NCBI GenBank assembly: GCA_003136295.1
Contig: PLDZ01000142.1
Span: 19,958 to 25,628, forward strand
Direction of reading: 5' to 3'
Source of the DNA: Candidatus Dormiibacterota bacterium
GTDB taxonomy: Bacteria; Chloroflexota; Dormibacteria; Aeolococcales; Aeolococcaceae
DNA length: 5,671 nucleotides
The first letter of the stretch is position 1. The number at the start of each line of letters is the position of its first letter. Under the pieces are notes generated by a model that made no database searches, had not been told where the DNA came from, and saw only the letters and a program-made list of their open reading frames with translations. Of this stretch, positions 1 to 5,671 are shown piece after piece. The translations under genes and the position numbers were made by a program.

Positions 1-2
1 TG

Positions 3-260
3 CGTCAGCTCGGGATGGAGGATTCCCCGGTCACGGTGGTGCTCGGAGGATCGATCCTCGTCTCCAGCCGATCGATCCTCCGCGACTTCATCGCCACGAG
101 CATCCGCGCCGAGGCGCCGCAGGCGCAGACCATTCTGTGCACCACGCCACCCGTCGTCGGGGCGGCGCTTGCGGGCCTCTCGCTGGCAGGATCGAGCGGC
201 ACAGCGGAGTCGCGTCTCCGCGAGTCGCTCGCCGTGGGTTCGTTCGGAGGAACCACGTGA
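3..260 (+). CDS. C-terminal fragment of a BadF/BadG-type sugar kinase (N-acetylglucosamine-kinase-like), cut by the left edge
   Basis: Only the last 85 codons are present; the reading frame is open from base 3 and stops with TGA at 258-260. The segment has a beta-strand followed by a glycine turn (VVLGGSIL, near residues 11-18) and, near residue 50, the stretch PPVVGAALAGL. This pattern is typical of the C-terminal end of the BadF/BadG/BcrA/BcrD ATPase fold, where the last ATPase lobe ends in a 'PVVGAA' helix. In that family the best-known sugar enzymes phosphorylate N-acetylglucosamine or glucosamine with ATP in the cytosol. The substrate is inferred mainly from the next gene, a SIS-domain protein of the GlcN6P deaminase/GlmS type, whose start overlaps this stop codon. 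The catalytic N-terminal lobe is outside the window, so a related ASKHA kinase (for example ROK) or a non-sugar ATPase cannot be excluded. Confidence 0.62.
   Translation, partial: RQLGMEDSPVTVVLGGSILVSSRSILRDFIATSIRAEAPQAQTILCTTPPVVGAALAGLSLAGSSGTAESRLRESLAVGSFGGTT
246..250 (+). promoter_or_regulatory. Shine-Dalgarno site GGAGG for the SIS-domain gene
   Basis: GGAGG lies six bases upstream of the GTG at 257-259, which itself overlaps the TGA stop of the preceding kinase gene (GTGA). This site fixes the start of the SIS gene at 257, although the frame stays open further upstream inside the kinase gene. It is the clearest ribosome binding site in the window and indicates translational coupling of the two genes. 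Confidence 0.85.
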
Positions 261-1279
261 ACGGCGAGAACATGGCCGCTGAGATGGCCGAGCAGCCCGC
301 GGTAATCGAACTCCTGTTGCAGCGCCGCGCGGCGGTGGCAGCCTCGATCAGCGCGTTGCTTCCTGAGCATCTCTGCGGCACCGTCCTGCTGGCCCGCGGA
401 TCGTCGGACACGGCCGCGCTCTACGGGCGATATCTCTTCGAGATGGCGAGTGGGCGGCCTGTGGCGCTGGCTTCCCCGAGCCTGCACACGCTGTATCGAA
501 TCCCGGCTGATCACCGTGGCTACCTGGCGGTCGGCATCAGCCAGTCAGGGCGCACCCCGGAGGTCGTCAGCGTCCTGGAGCGTATGCGTGCCACGGGGGC
601 GCGCACCGTGGCGATCGTGAACGCGATGCCCAGCCCGCTCGGCGACGTCGCCGACGTGATCATCGATCTTTCCGCAGGAGGAGAGCTCGCGATCCCCGCA
701 ACCAAGACGTTCACCGCCACATTGGTGGCGCTCGCACTCGTTGCCGCCGCGATGGGCCCGCTGCCGTGGAGCGACCGCGACCTCACCGCATTGCCGGAGC
801 ACATCAGTCGGGTGCTCGACGACAGCTATCGCGCCGACCTGATCGCGCGGCGGCTCGAGGGCGCGGACCGCGTGCTCACGGTGGCGCGCGGCCCGCTGCT
901 CGCCGCGGCGAGCGAGACCGCATTGAAGATCCGTGAAACCTCAGCGATCTTCGCCGAAGCGCTCTCCGCGGCGGATCTTCGCCACGGCCCGATCGCGGCG
1001 GTGACTCCCGATGTTCCGGTGCTGGCGTTCTCCACTCCGGGTCCGGCTGCCGCTGATGTTGCGGACCTGTGCGCCGTGCTCCGCGACCGTGGCGTGACCG
1101 TGAGCACGATCAGTCCGGACGCGGGCTCCGACCTACCCCTGCCGCGCACCGTTCCCGAGGCGCTGCAACCGATCGTCGCCGCCGTCCGTGGTCAGCAGAT
1201 CGCCTTGTCGACAGCGTTGGCGCGGCACCTCGACCCGGATGCTCCCATCGGCTTGACCAAGGTGACCTTCACCCGCTGA
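257..1279 (+). CDS. SIS-domain sugar-phosphate deaminase/isomerase (NagB-II / GlmS isomerase-domain-like)
   Basis: This 340-residue protein has two tandem SIS domains and lacks the N-terminal glutaminase domain of GlmS, so it should not make glucosamine-6-phosphate from glutamine. It more likely deaminates or isomerises an amino-sugar phosphate, as NagB-II enzymes do (GlcN6P to fructose-6-phosphate plus ammonia). The first SIS domain carries ARGSSD (46-51) and GISQSGRT (93-100), the phosphate-binding serine/threonine loop. The motif PATKTFT (about 150-156) follows. In the second domain ALKIRE (222-227) and RHGP (242-245) match the catalytic Lys/Glu and ring-opening His of E. coli GlmS (K485, E488, H504), with the same 16-residue Glu-His spacing. 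K335 in the C-terminal LTK matches GlmS K603. The start is GTG 257, set by GGAGG at 246-250 and the 4-bp overlap with the kinase gene, so the two are probably one operon. AgaS-type or FrlB-type specificity cannot be ruled out. Confidence 0.88.
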   Translation: MNGENMAAEMAEQPAVIELLLQRRAAVAASISALLPEHLCGTVLLARGSSDTAALYGRYLFEMASGRPVALASPSLHTLYRIPADHRGYLAVGISQSGRTPEVVSVLERMRATGARTVAIVNAMPSPLGDVADVIIDLSAGGELAIPATKTFTATLVALALVAAAMGPLPWSDRDLTALPEHISRVLDDSYRADLIARRLEGADRVLTVARGPLLAAASETALKIRETSAIFAEALSAADLRHGPIAAVTPDVPVLAFSTPGPAAADVADLCAVLRDRGVTVSTISPDAGSDLPLPRTVPEALQPIVAAVRGQQIALSTALARHLDPDAPIGLTKVTFTR

Positions 1280-1281
1280 AG
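1267..1281. repeat. Small inverted repeat joining two convergent stop codons
   Basis: CTTCA (1267-1271) and TGAAG (1277-1281) form a perfect 5-bp dyad around the 5-base loop CCCGC. The right arm contains the TGA stop of the SIS gene and the left arm contains, on the other strand, the TGA stop of the diguanylate cyclase gene. There is no T-run on either side and the stem is short, so this is at best a weak bidirectional pause site. I saw no better terminator between the two genes. Confidence 0.4.
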
Positions 1282-2927
1282 TCCGAGACTACTCGGTTCC
1301 TTCCCTGGTGCTTCGCGGCGTAGAGGTTGCGATCCGCCTGACCGAGCAATGCGGCCTGGCTGGCGCGTCCCCTCTGCAATACGGTGAACCCGATGCTCAC
1401 AGTGACGGTCTCGCCCGCCATCGCCCCGTCCCACGTGACCGACTCGATTGCCCGGCGCACGTCCTCACATCGGCGCATTGCCTCATCCTCATTCACGGCA
1501 GGAAAGACGAGCAGGAACTCCTCGCCACCCATGCGCGCCGCCCATCCTGACTCCGCGGTAGCTGCAGCGAGAATGCCCGAAACCCGGACGAGCACCTTGT
1601 CGCCGACGGCATGTGAGAACCGGTCGTTGACCAGCTTGAAATGGTCGAGATCCACCAACCCGACTGACAGCGGGGAGCCGTCCTCGCGCGAGCGGGCCAG
1701 CAGGGCCGGCAGTTCAGTATCGACGTGACGCCGGTTGCGCAGGCCGGTCAATGCATCGCGCAAGGACAGCTGCCGAAATCGCTCGCCCTCACGCCGTGCT
1801 TCGGTCGTCTCGAACACCGCCTGGAGCGTGCGCGCATTCGCCTCCCGCTGCGCAGCCCGCAATGCTGCGTCCTCGGCGTGAAATTCAATGTGCTGCTCGT
1901 ACGCACGCTGGAAAAGTCCCTGTGCCGCATAGAGACACGCTCGCTCCTCGAGCGCCTCGACACGACTCGCGATCATCCCGCGGCTCGCGCACAGCTGGAT
2001 GCAGCGATCGAGGGTCGCACCGGCATCGTCCATGTGTCCCATGAGGCGTTGTGCGCTCGCGGCTGTGTTGAGCGCTTCGGCGAGGCCCTCGATCGGCCGA
2101 GTGTCAAGATGCGGATCGTCGAGGATCGGGCGAAGCGTTGCTTCCGCCTCGGCGTAGAGGCCAAGCTTCACCTGGGCGTTCGCGATGGTGTCGAGGCACG
2201 CCGCGTCGAGGCTGACGTTGTGACGTTCGGCGAACGCCTGCATCCGCTTGGCGATCTCCATCGACTGATGCGTGTCGCCCGCGTCATCCTCGAGCCACGC
2301 GAGGTTGTTGAGGATCTTGACGCGGAGCGGGACGTCGTCGAGGCCGTCCGCCAGTTGCAGCGCGGCGCGATAGCGCTCGCGGGCCGCGTCCCAGGCGCCG
2401 GTGCGTACCAGGACCTGACCGAGGCCGAAGAGGTGATCAGCGCGCATCCGCTCGGGCATGCTGTCATCGAGCAGATCGACTGCTGGTACCGCGTGTTCCC
2501 ACGCGCTCGGTACGTCACCGATGAAGTCGAAGAAGACCGAGAGCAGCCGGTGGCTGCGGGCCATGAGGTGGCGGTGCCCATGCTCGGTCGCCCAGTCGTT
2601 GATCTCCCTGATCAACTGGCCGCTCGCGGTGTGCTTGCCCTTGCGGCACAGCACGTCGGCCTGGATGAGCAGCGCACGGCGCACTGCGCCCTCGTCACCC
2701 AGCGCGCGTGCACGGCGCTCGAGCCCCATCGCAGGCGCATAGGCCGCGTCAGGATCGGAGAACGGCACCATCTCGAGGAAGTCAAGCTCCACTCCGAGGC
2801 GGTGGACACGCCGCATGGCCGCGGGAGTCGCCTGCGCGGCCTCCGAGAAAGGCGCGGCGTCCCCCTCCGTCGCCCCTGCTATCACCCTGTGTTGCGGCGC
2901 CGCGGCGCCGCTGGGATGTCCAGACAT
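1269..2927 (-). CDS. TPR-repeat diguanylate cyclase (GGDEF domain), soluble
   Basis: This 552-residue protein should condense two GTP into cyclic di-GMP in the cytosol. Residues about 35-350 are alpha-helical tetratricopeptide-type hairpins (for example HLFGLGQVLVRTGAWDAARE and NTAASAQRLMGHMDDAG), a protein-interaction platform. An Ala/Glu/Arg-rich helix at about 350-387 (AALRAAQREANARTL) links to the GGDEF domain, about 388-552. That domain has DALTGLRNRR (391-400), DLDHFKLVND (426-435) with the metal-binding aspartates, the active-site GGEEF (467-471) and DRNLYAAKHQGRN near the end, so it looks catalytically competent. The inhibitory RxxD site that normally precedes the active site is replaced by AESG, suggesting no product inhibition there. 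No membrane segment or signal peptide is seen. ATG 2927 is chosen because a TANNNT box fits a leaderless transcript; an internal ATG near 2816 is less supported. The gene lies downstream of the Kelch gene and converges on the SIS gene with an 11-bp overlap. Confidence 0.92.
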   Translation of the reverse strand: MSGHPSGAAAPQHRVIAGATEGDAAPFSEAAQATPAAMRRVHRLGVELDFLEMVPFSDPDAAYAPAMGLERRARALGDEGAVRRALLIQADVLCRKGKHTASGQLIREINDWATEHGHRHLMARSHRLLSVFFDFIGDVPSAWEHAVPAVDLLDDSMPERMRADHLFGLGQVLVRTGAWDAARERYRAALQLADGLDDVPLRVKILNNLAWLEDDAGDTHQSMEIAKRMQAFAERHNVSLDAACLDTIANAQVKLGLYAEAEATLRPILDDPHLDTRPIEGLAEALNTAASAQRLMGHMDDAGATLDRCIQLCASRGMIASRVEALEERACLYAAQGLFQRAYEQHIEFHAEDAALRAAQREANARTLQAVFETTEARREGERFRQLSLRDALTGLRNRRHVDTELPALLARSREDGSPLSVGLVDLDHFKLVNDRFSHAVGDKVLVRVSGILAAATAESGWAARMGGEEFLLVFPAVNEDEAMRRCEDVRRAIESVTWDGAMAGETVTVSIGFTVLQRGRASQAALLGQADRNLYAAKHQGRNRVVSDFSG

Positions 2928-2933
2928 GCCTGC

Positions 2934-2939
2934 ACGATA
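2934..2939 (-). promoter_or_regulatory. Candidate -10 box (TATCGT) for a leaderless diguanylate cyclase transcript
   Basis: On the minus strand TATCGT fits TANNNT and lies exactly six bases before the ATG at 2927. Transcription would therefore begin at or within a base of the start codon. There is no purine-rich Shine-Dalgarno site at normal spacing, which agrees with leaderless initiation. No convincing -35 box is seen. The motif is short, so chance occurrence is possible. Confidence 0.35.
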
Positions 2940-2980
2940 TGCCGCATCCGCCGACGCTCATGGACGGTTGATGCTCTGTC

Positions 2981-2993
2981 ACGACAAAGTCGT
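2981..2993. repeat. Perfect 5-bp dyad ACGAC-AAA-GTCGT in the gap upstream of the diguanylate cyclase gene
   Basis: ACGAC (2981-2985) and GTCGT (2989-2993) are exact inverse complements around AAA. The dyad lies in the 145-bp non-coding gap between the Kelch gene and the cyclase gene, about 54 bp before the cyclase start. It could be an operator half-site pair for a dimeric regulator or a small hairpin after the Kelch gene. No T-run follows on the minus strand, so an intrinsic terminator is unlikely. The rest of the gap (2928-3072) shows nothing else I can name. Confidence 0.35.
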
Positions 2994-3072
2994 TCCATCT
3001 GACATCGCGCCGCACGCCGTCATTCGCCTGTCACACGCCGACGGCCACCCACATCGCGTTGACTGGGTTCGC

Positions 3073-4182
3073 TCAGCCACCGACCGACGTGGCGTCGAGT
3101 TGCCGCCACGTCGATCCACTCAGAGCCCAGAGGTGCACCGGTTGCGCGACGGACTGGCTGCTCGGAGTTGCCGACCCGAATATCAGTAACTGGCCACTGG
3201 CCGCATCGGTGATTTCCGCGACCGGCTCGACCGGAAGCCGGGCGACATCCAGGGGCCCCCAGGTCTGTCCGCTCCATAACGCCAGAGATGGCAGAGCCAG
3301 CATTGGTCCGCAATCGCAGAGCGTCAGCCGGCTGATGGCCGGATTCAGCGCGAGCGCCGTACCCGGGAGTGGCTCGGCAGTGCCTGCCAGCTGTTGCCAG
3401 CGCTGGCCATCCCAGCGCCAGGTTGTGTCGAGCGCTCCCAGTTGCGACTGCGGCGTGTAGCAGCAGCCCTCGGCGATCAACGACCGCGTGACCGGATCGA
3501 ATGCCATGGGGAGGTCGACCACGTTCGGAGCGACAGCGCCGTGAATCTTCAGGATCCAGTGCGCGCCGCTCCAGACCCACGTCTGGTCGCCGCTCGGCGC
3601 GCTGCCGGCGGTCACGAGCACCATCTCGCGGAGCGCATCGTCCCACGCCATCGACGACCCATCGCCAGGAGTGGGGCCGCCGGTTCCCGGGTCGAGCTCG
3701 CGCCAGGTAATCCCGTTCCACGCCCACGTGTCGTTGAGTGGTGGGCCGCCGGTCAAGGGGTTGTGCCGTCCGCCGAAGAGCAGCACTTGTTTTGTGAGCG
3801 GGTCATATGCCGACGACGCGTCGATACGGCCAGGCGGATTCGTGGCCGGTTCTGCGTGCGACCACTGGCCGCCGCTCCAGACCCAGGTGTTGTTGTCGTT
3901 TTCGTCGCCCCCGAAGAGCACCACCTGGGCGGCCGAGGGGTCGTCCGCGACCGTGATGCCGATGCCCGAGATGGGCCCCAGGGGGACCGGAGTCGGCACC
4001 GGGGTTGGAGCCGGCCGCGGAGGTGGCGCCGGACGCGGCGGGCGTTGCGTTGTCGAGACCGCGAAACCGGCAACCGCCGCAGCGGCGATGACGGCCACGA
4101 GCAGGGTCGGCGCTCTCACCCGGATGCGCGGCCCAAGCTGACCGTCGGCGGGGCGCTCATGCGTCCATCGTCCCAGTCTCAC
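3073..4182 (-). CDS. Membrane-anchored Kelch-like beta-propeller protein with six TWxWxGxxW repeats
   Basis: With the GTG at 4182 the product is 369 residues. A basic N-terminus is followed by a hydrophobic segment at about 26-43 (LLVAVIAAAAVAGFAV), either an anchor or an uncleaved signal. A Pro/Arg/Thr linker follows at about 48-70, and then a domain of six repeats ending in an aromatic signature: TWVWSGGQW (99-107), TWAWNGITW, TWVWSGAHW, TWRWDGQRW, LALWSGQTW and HLWALSGSTW. Several are preceded by a VVLFGG-like strand, as in Kelch/galactose-oxidase propellers, so a six-bladed extracytoplasmic propeller is inferred. CC (240-241) and CDC (289-291) could form disulfides. No catalytic or ligand-binding residues are recognised and the function is unknown; such proteins usually bind proteins or glycans. 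No start has a strong ribosome site. GTG 4278 has AGG at good spacing but would overlap the divergent regulator, and GTG 4119 would put the hydrophobic segment at the very N-terminus. It lies upstream of the cyclase gene on the same strand. Confidence 0.8.
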   Translation of the reverse strand: MRLGRWTHERPADGQLGPRIRVRAPTLLVAVIAAAAVAGFAVSTTQRPPRPAPPPRPAPTPVPTPVPLGPISGIGITVADDPSAAQVVLFGGDENDNNTWVWSGGQWSHAEPATNPPGRIDASSAYDPLTKQVLLFGGRHNPLTGGPPLNDTWAWNGITWRELDPGTGGPTPGDGSSMAWDDALREMVLVTAGSAPSGDQTWVWSGAHWILKIHGAVAPNVVDLPMAFDPVTRSLIAEGCCYTPQSQLGALDTTWRWDGQRWQQLAGTAEPLPGTALALNPAISRLTLCDCGPMLALPSLALWSGQTWGPLDVARLPVEPVAEITDAASGQLLIFGSATPSSQSVAQPVHLWALSGSTWRQLDATSVGG

Positions 4183-4244
4183 CTGCACAATCGCGACGTG
4201 ACCGCATCGCAGCCACCCATCATCGCTGACCCGAGTTCGATGCG

Positions 4245-5336
4245 TTGCTCCCGCTGACCGCGCTGCTCTCGCAGACACTGGTTGCCTACACGGTCGAGTT
4301 CGACAACGAGTTCGAGCACCGGATGCCCCACCGCACCACGATCAGTGGCCCGTCGGCTGGCGGCGGCCCGTGGCTGGTGTCGATGGTCATGTGGTTCAAC
4401 TGCATGCGCCACGTCGGCGAGGAGCCGATCCCGGTGCGCGAGCTGCAGCAGCGCGCTCGAACTCCGACAAATCTTGCCGGCATGCATCGATGGCGATACA
4501 TCGACGTCAGCGCGGATCCGGATGACACGCGCGCGCAGCCGCCACCGGCAGGGCTGCTGGTGCGCGCCACCGCCAACGGCCACGTGGCGCAGCGGGTGTG
4601 GCGCCCGCTGGCCGGCGTCATCGAGAGGCGATGGGACGAGCGATGGGGAAGGGCGCGGATCGACGCGGTGCGGACGGCACTCCGGGCGCTCGAGAGCCGG
4701 TTCGAGCTCGACCTCCCGGACTGCCTGCCGATCCTCGGCTACGGGCTCTGGTCGGCAGGGCCGTCGCGCCCTGCCTTTCCATCGACACACGCTCGGGCCG
4801 CTGACGAAGTCGCCCACTCGCTGCCCACGTTGCTCTCACGCGCGCTCCTCATGGCTGCCGTCGATTTCGAAGCACGGTCGAGGCTGTCACTGGCGATCTA
4901 CGCGGACGTGCTGCGAGTCCTCGAATCGCAGGCGGTGCCGGTCCGGGACGTTCCCCGGCTGTCCGGCGTGTCCAAGGAGGCGATCAGCATGGCGACGGGC
5001 GTCCTCTCGAAGCGCGATCTGGTGGCCATCGAGCCGGACCCGAGTGGGAGCCGTGGCAAGGTGGTCAGCCTCACGGCAAAGGGAAGCCGCTCGAAGAGCG
5101 CGCACGAACGGCTCCTGCGAACTGTCGAACGGGACTGGGAGTCGCGCTTCGGCGGGGATGTCATCGGCCGACTGCGCGACTCGCTCGAGCCACTTGCCGG
5201 CGACTCCCGCGGATCGCTCCTGTTCCCAGCGTTGCAGCCATACCCTGACGGGTGGCGCGCTTCCGTGCCGACGCCCGCGACGCTGCCGCACTTTCCGATG
5301 GTGCTGCATCGAGGCGGATACCCCGACGGCAGTTGA
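4245..5336 (+). CDS. MarR-like winged-helix transcriptional regulator with an additional conserved N-terminal domain
   Basis: The 363-residue product has a MarR-like winged helix at about 214-282. An entry helix (RLSLAIYADVLRVLE) is followed by a helix-turn-helix with probable recognition helix SKEAISMATGVLSKRDLV (243-260), then a wing containing DPSGSRGKVVSLTAKG (to 280), the usual MarR ending. The N-terminal part (EFDNEFEHRMPHRTT, then GPWLVSMVMWFNCMRHVGEEPIPVRELQQRA at 42-72) also looks like a helical DNA-binding or dimerisation fold, possibly a second winged helix. It is presumably a cytosolic DNA-binding protein; no ligand is evident. The start is uncertain. An in-frame TGA at 4227-4229 limits the 5' end, the only nearby candidate is TTG 4245 without a clear ribosome site, and the coding-like sequence already begins a few codons earlier (PEFDA). 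It is divergent from the Kelch gene and 60 bp upstream of the helicase gene, so either neighbour could be a target. Confidence 0.8.
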   Translation: MLPLTALLSQTLVAYTVEFDNEFEHRMPHRTTISGPSAGGGPWLVSMVMWFNCMRHVGEEPIPVRELQQRARTPTNLAGMHRWRYIDVSADPDDTRAQPPPAGLLVRATANGHVAQRVWRPLAGVIERRWDERWGRARIDAVRTALRALESRFELDLPDCLPILGYGLWSAGPSRPAFPSTHARAADEVAHSLPTLLSRALLMAAVDFEARSRLSLAIYADVLRVLESQAVPVRDVPRLSGVSKEAISMATGVLSKRDLVAIEPDPSGSRGKVVSLTAKGSRSKSAHERLLRTVERDWESRFGGDVIGRLRDSLEPLAGDSRGSLLFPALQPYPDGWRASVPTPATLPHFPMVLHRGGYPDGS

Positions 5337-5353
5337 CCATGCGTCGAACAGGC

Positions 5354-5367
5354 AGAACATCTGTTCC
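5354..5367. promoter_or_regulatory. Candidate LexA (SOS) operator upstream of the Lhr helicase gene
   Basis: AGAACATCTGTTCC contains GAAC-N4-GTTC, with a dyad GAACA-TC-TGTTC that is perfect in its arms. It matches 12 of 14 positions of the Bacillus/Gram-positive LexA consensus CGAACRNRYGTTYC, as I recall it. It lies about 30 bp before the helicase ATG and immediately upstream of a possible -10 box, where a bound repressor would block RNA polymerase. The downstream gene is a DNA repair-type helicase, which makes SOS control plausible. The site was found by eye, and lexA is not in the window, so the organism's own LexA motif is unknown. Confidence 0.55.
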
Positions 5368-5375
5368 GTTTGGGA

Positions 5376-5384
5376 TGCTAGGAT
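5376..5384 (+). promoter_or_regulatory. Possible extended -10 promoter element for the helicase gene
   Basis: TGCTAGGAT fits an extended -10 (TGn followed by TANNNT) and would start transcription near 5391, giving a leader of only a few bases before the ATG at 5397. The -35 position would fall inside the LexA-like dyad at 5354-5367. A second possibility is TTGACC at 5333-5338 as a -35, with its -10 inside that dyad. Either arrangement places the dyad within the promoter. Confidence 0.35.
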
Positions 5385-5396
5385 TGCAGGTCCCAG

Positions 5397-5671
5397 ATGA
5401 GCGACATGCGTGCGTTTCACCCGGCGGTGCGAGCCTGGTTCGAGCGCCGGTTTCCCGAGGGCCCGACTCCCGCGCAACGTGAGGGCTGGCCGGAGATCGC
5501 GTCCGGCCGGAACACGCTGATCGCGGCGCCCACCGGCTCGGGCAAGACGCTCGCGGGGTTCCTCGTCTGCATCGATGCGCTCTACCGGGCCGCCGATCGC
5601 GGCGAGGTGGTTGAGGGTAAAACGCAGGTCGTCTACGTCTCGCCGTTGAAGGCGCTCGCGGTCGATGTGCA
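5397..5671 (+). CDS. lhr: Lhr-type superfamily 2 DNA/RNA helicase, N-terminal fragment, cut by the right edge
   Basis: The frame opens with ATG at 5397 and stays open for 91 codons to the window edge. FHPAVRAWFERRF (7-19) is followed by the Q-motif region PTPAQREGW (23-31, Gln27), the Walker A/motif I APTGSGKT (44-51, Lys50) and motif Ia VYVSPLKALAVDV (79-91). This order and wording are characteristic of the large Lhr family ATP-dependent 3'-5' helicases (about 1,500 residues when full length), which translocate on single-stranded DNA and are linked to DNA repair in mycobacteria. Motif II and the C-terminal Lhr-specific domains are outside the window, so a shorter Lhr-Core form is possible. 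AGG at 5388-5390 sits six bases before the ATG; a second ATG at 5406 is an alternative start. The LexA-like site at 5354-5367 suggests damage-inducible expression. Confidence 0.88.
   Translation, partial: MSDMRAFHPAVRAWFERRFPEGPTPAQREGWPEIASGRNTLIAAPTGSGKTLAGFLVCIDALYRAADRGEVVEGKTQVVYVSPLKALAVDV

Noticed and set aside
46..80. 14-bp palindrome GAGGATCGATCCTC and an 11-bp direct repeat GATCGATCCTC 21 bp apart
   Set aside because: Both lie inside the kinase coding frame and are seven codons apart in phase, encoding repeated Ser-Ile-Leu. This is more simply explained by codon usage than by an operator or element.
1725..3002. Long open frame on the plus strand (425 codons) opposite the diguanylate cyclase
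   Set aside because: It is antisense to a gene with clear TPR and GGDEF motifs, shows no recognisable domain, is rich in Arg/Val/Glu as expected for a mirror frame in high-GC DNA, and has no ribosome site.
3394..4257. Plus-strand open frame of 287 codons opposite the Kelch gene
   Set aside because: The minus strand carries six regular aromatic repeats and a membrane segment, whereas this frame is a low-complexity Arg-rich shadow.
4179..4817. Minus-strand open frame of 212 codons opposite the regulator
   Set aside because: It has no recognisable motif and is antisense to a MarR-like gene. Only its last 14 codons lie outside that gene and are mentioned as a possible short upstream frame.
5371..5395. 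TGGGA...TCCCA inverted repeat around the AGG before the helicase start
   Set aside because: It has only five pairs with a 15-base loop and overlaps the proposed -10 box, so most of it would not be transcribed if that promoter is used. There is no sign of a riboswitch.

Overview
The window is GC-rich bacterial chromosomal DNA, visibly well above 60% G+C with GC-heavy third codon positions. It holds six protein-coding genes, two of them cut by the window edges. The gene families and sparse Shine-Dalgarno usage fit a high-GC Gram-positive or Chloroflexota/Dormibacterota-like soil bacterium. No marker gene is present, so the phylum is an inference. I see no tRNA or rRNA gene, insertion sequence or CRISPR array.

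Left block, plus strand, 1-1279: the C-terminal end of a probable BadF/BadG-type sugar kinase (N-acetylglucosamine-kinase-like) is translationally coupled through a GTGA overlap to a SIS-domain protein. The latter resembles the isomerase half of GlmS and the NagB-II deaminases. Together they look like the tail of an amino-sugar uptake and catabolism operon: one phosphorylates the sugar, the other deaminates or isomerises the phosphate.

Middle block, minus strand, 1269-4182: a membrane-anchored protein with six Kelch-like TWxWxGxxW repeats lies upstream of a cytosolic TPR-GGDEF diguanylate cyclase, separated by 145 bp. The cyclase gene converges on the SIS gene, and the two coding regions overlap by 11 bp at a small palindrome that contains both stop codons. 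The cyclase has an intact GGEEF active site but no RxxD inhibitory site. Its start looks leaderless, with a TANNNT box six bases before the ATG.

Right block, plus strand, 4245-5671: a 363-residue regulator with a MarR-like winged helix at its C-terminus and a conserved N-terminal region is divergent from the Kelch gene. After a 60-bp gap comes the 5' end of an Lhr-type superfamily 2 helicase. That gap contains GAAC-N4-GTTC, a match to the Gram-positive-type LexA (SOS) operator, placed just upstream of a plausible extended -10 box. This is the most testable regulatory signal in the window.

The gaps between genes (2928-3072, 4183-4244, 5337-5396) are all short. I found no clearly undescribed multi-gene system; the notable points are the regulatory sites and the architecture of individual proteins.
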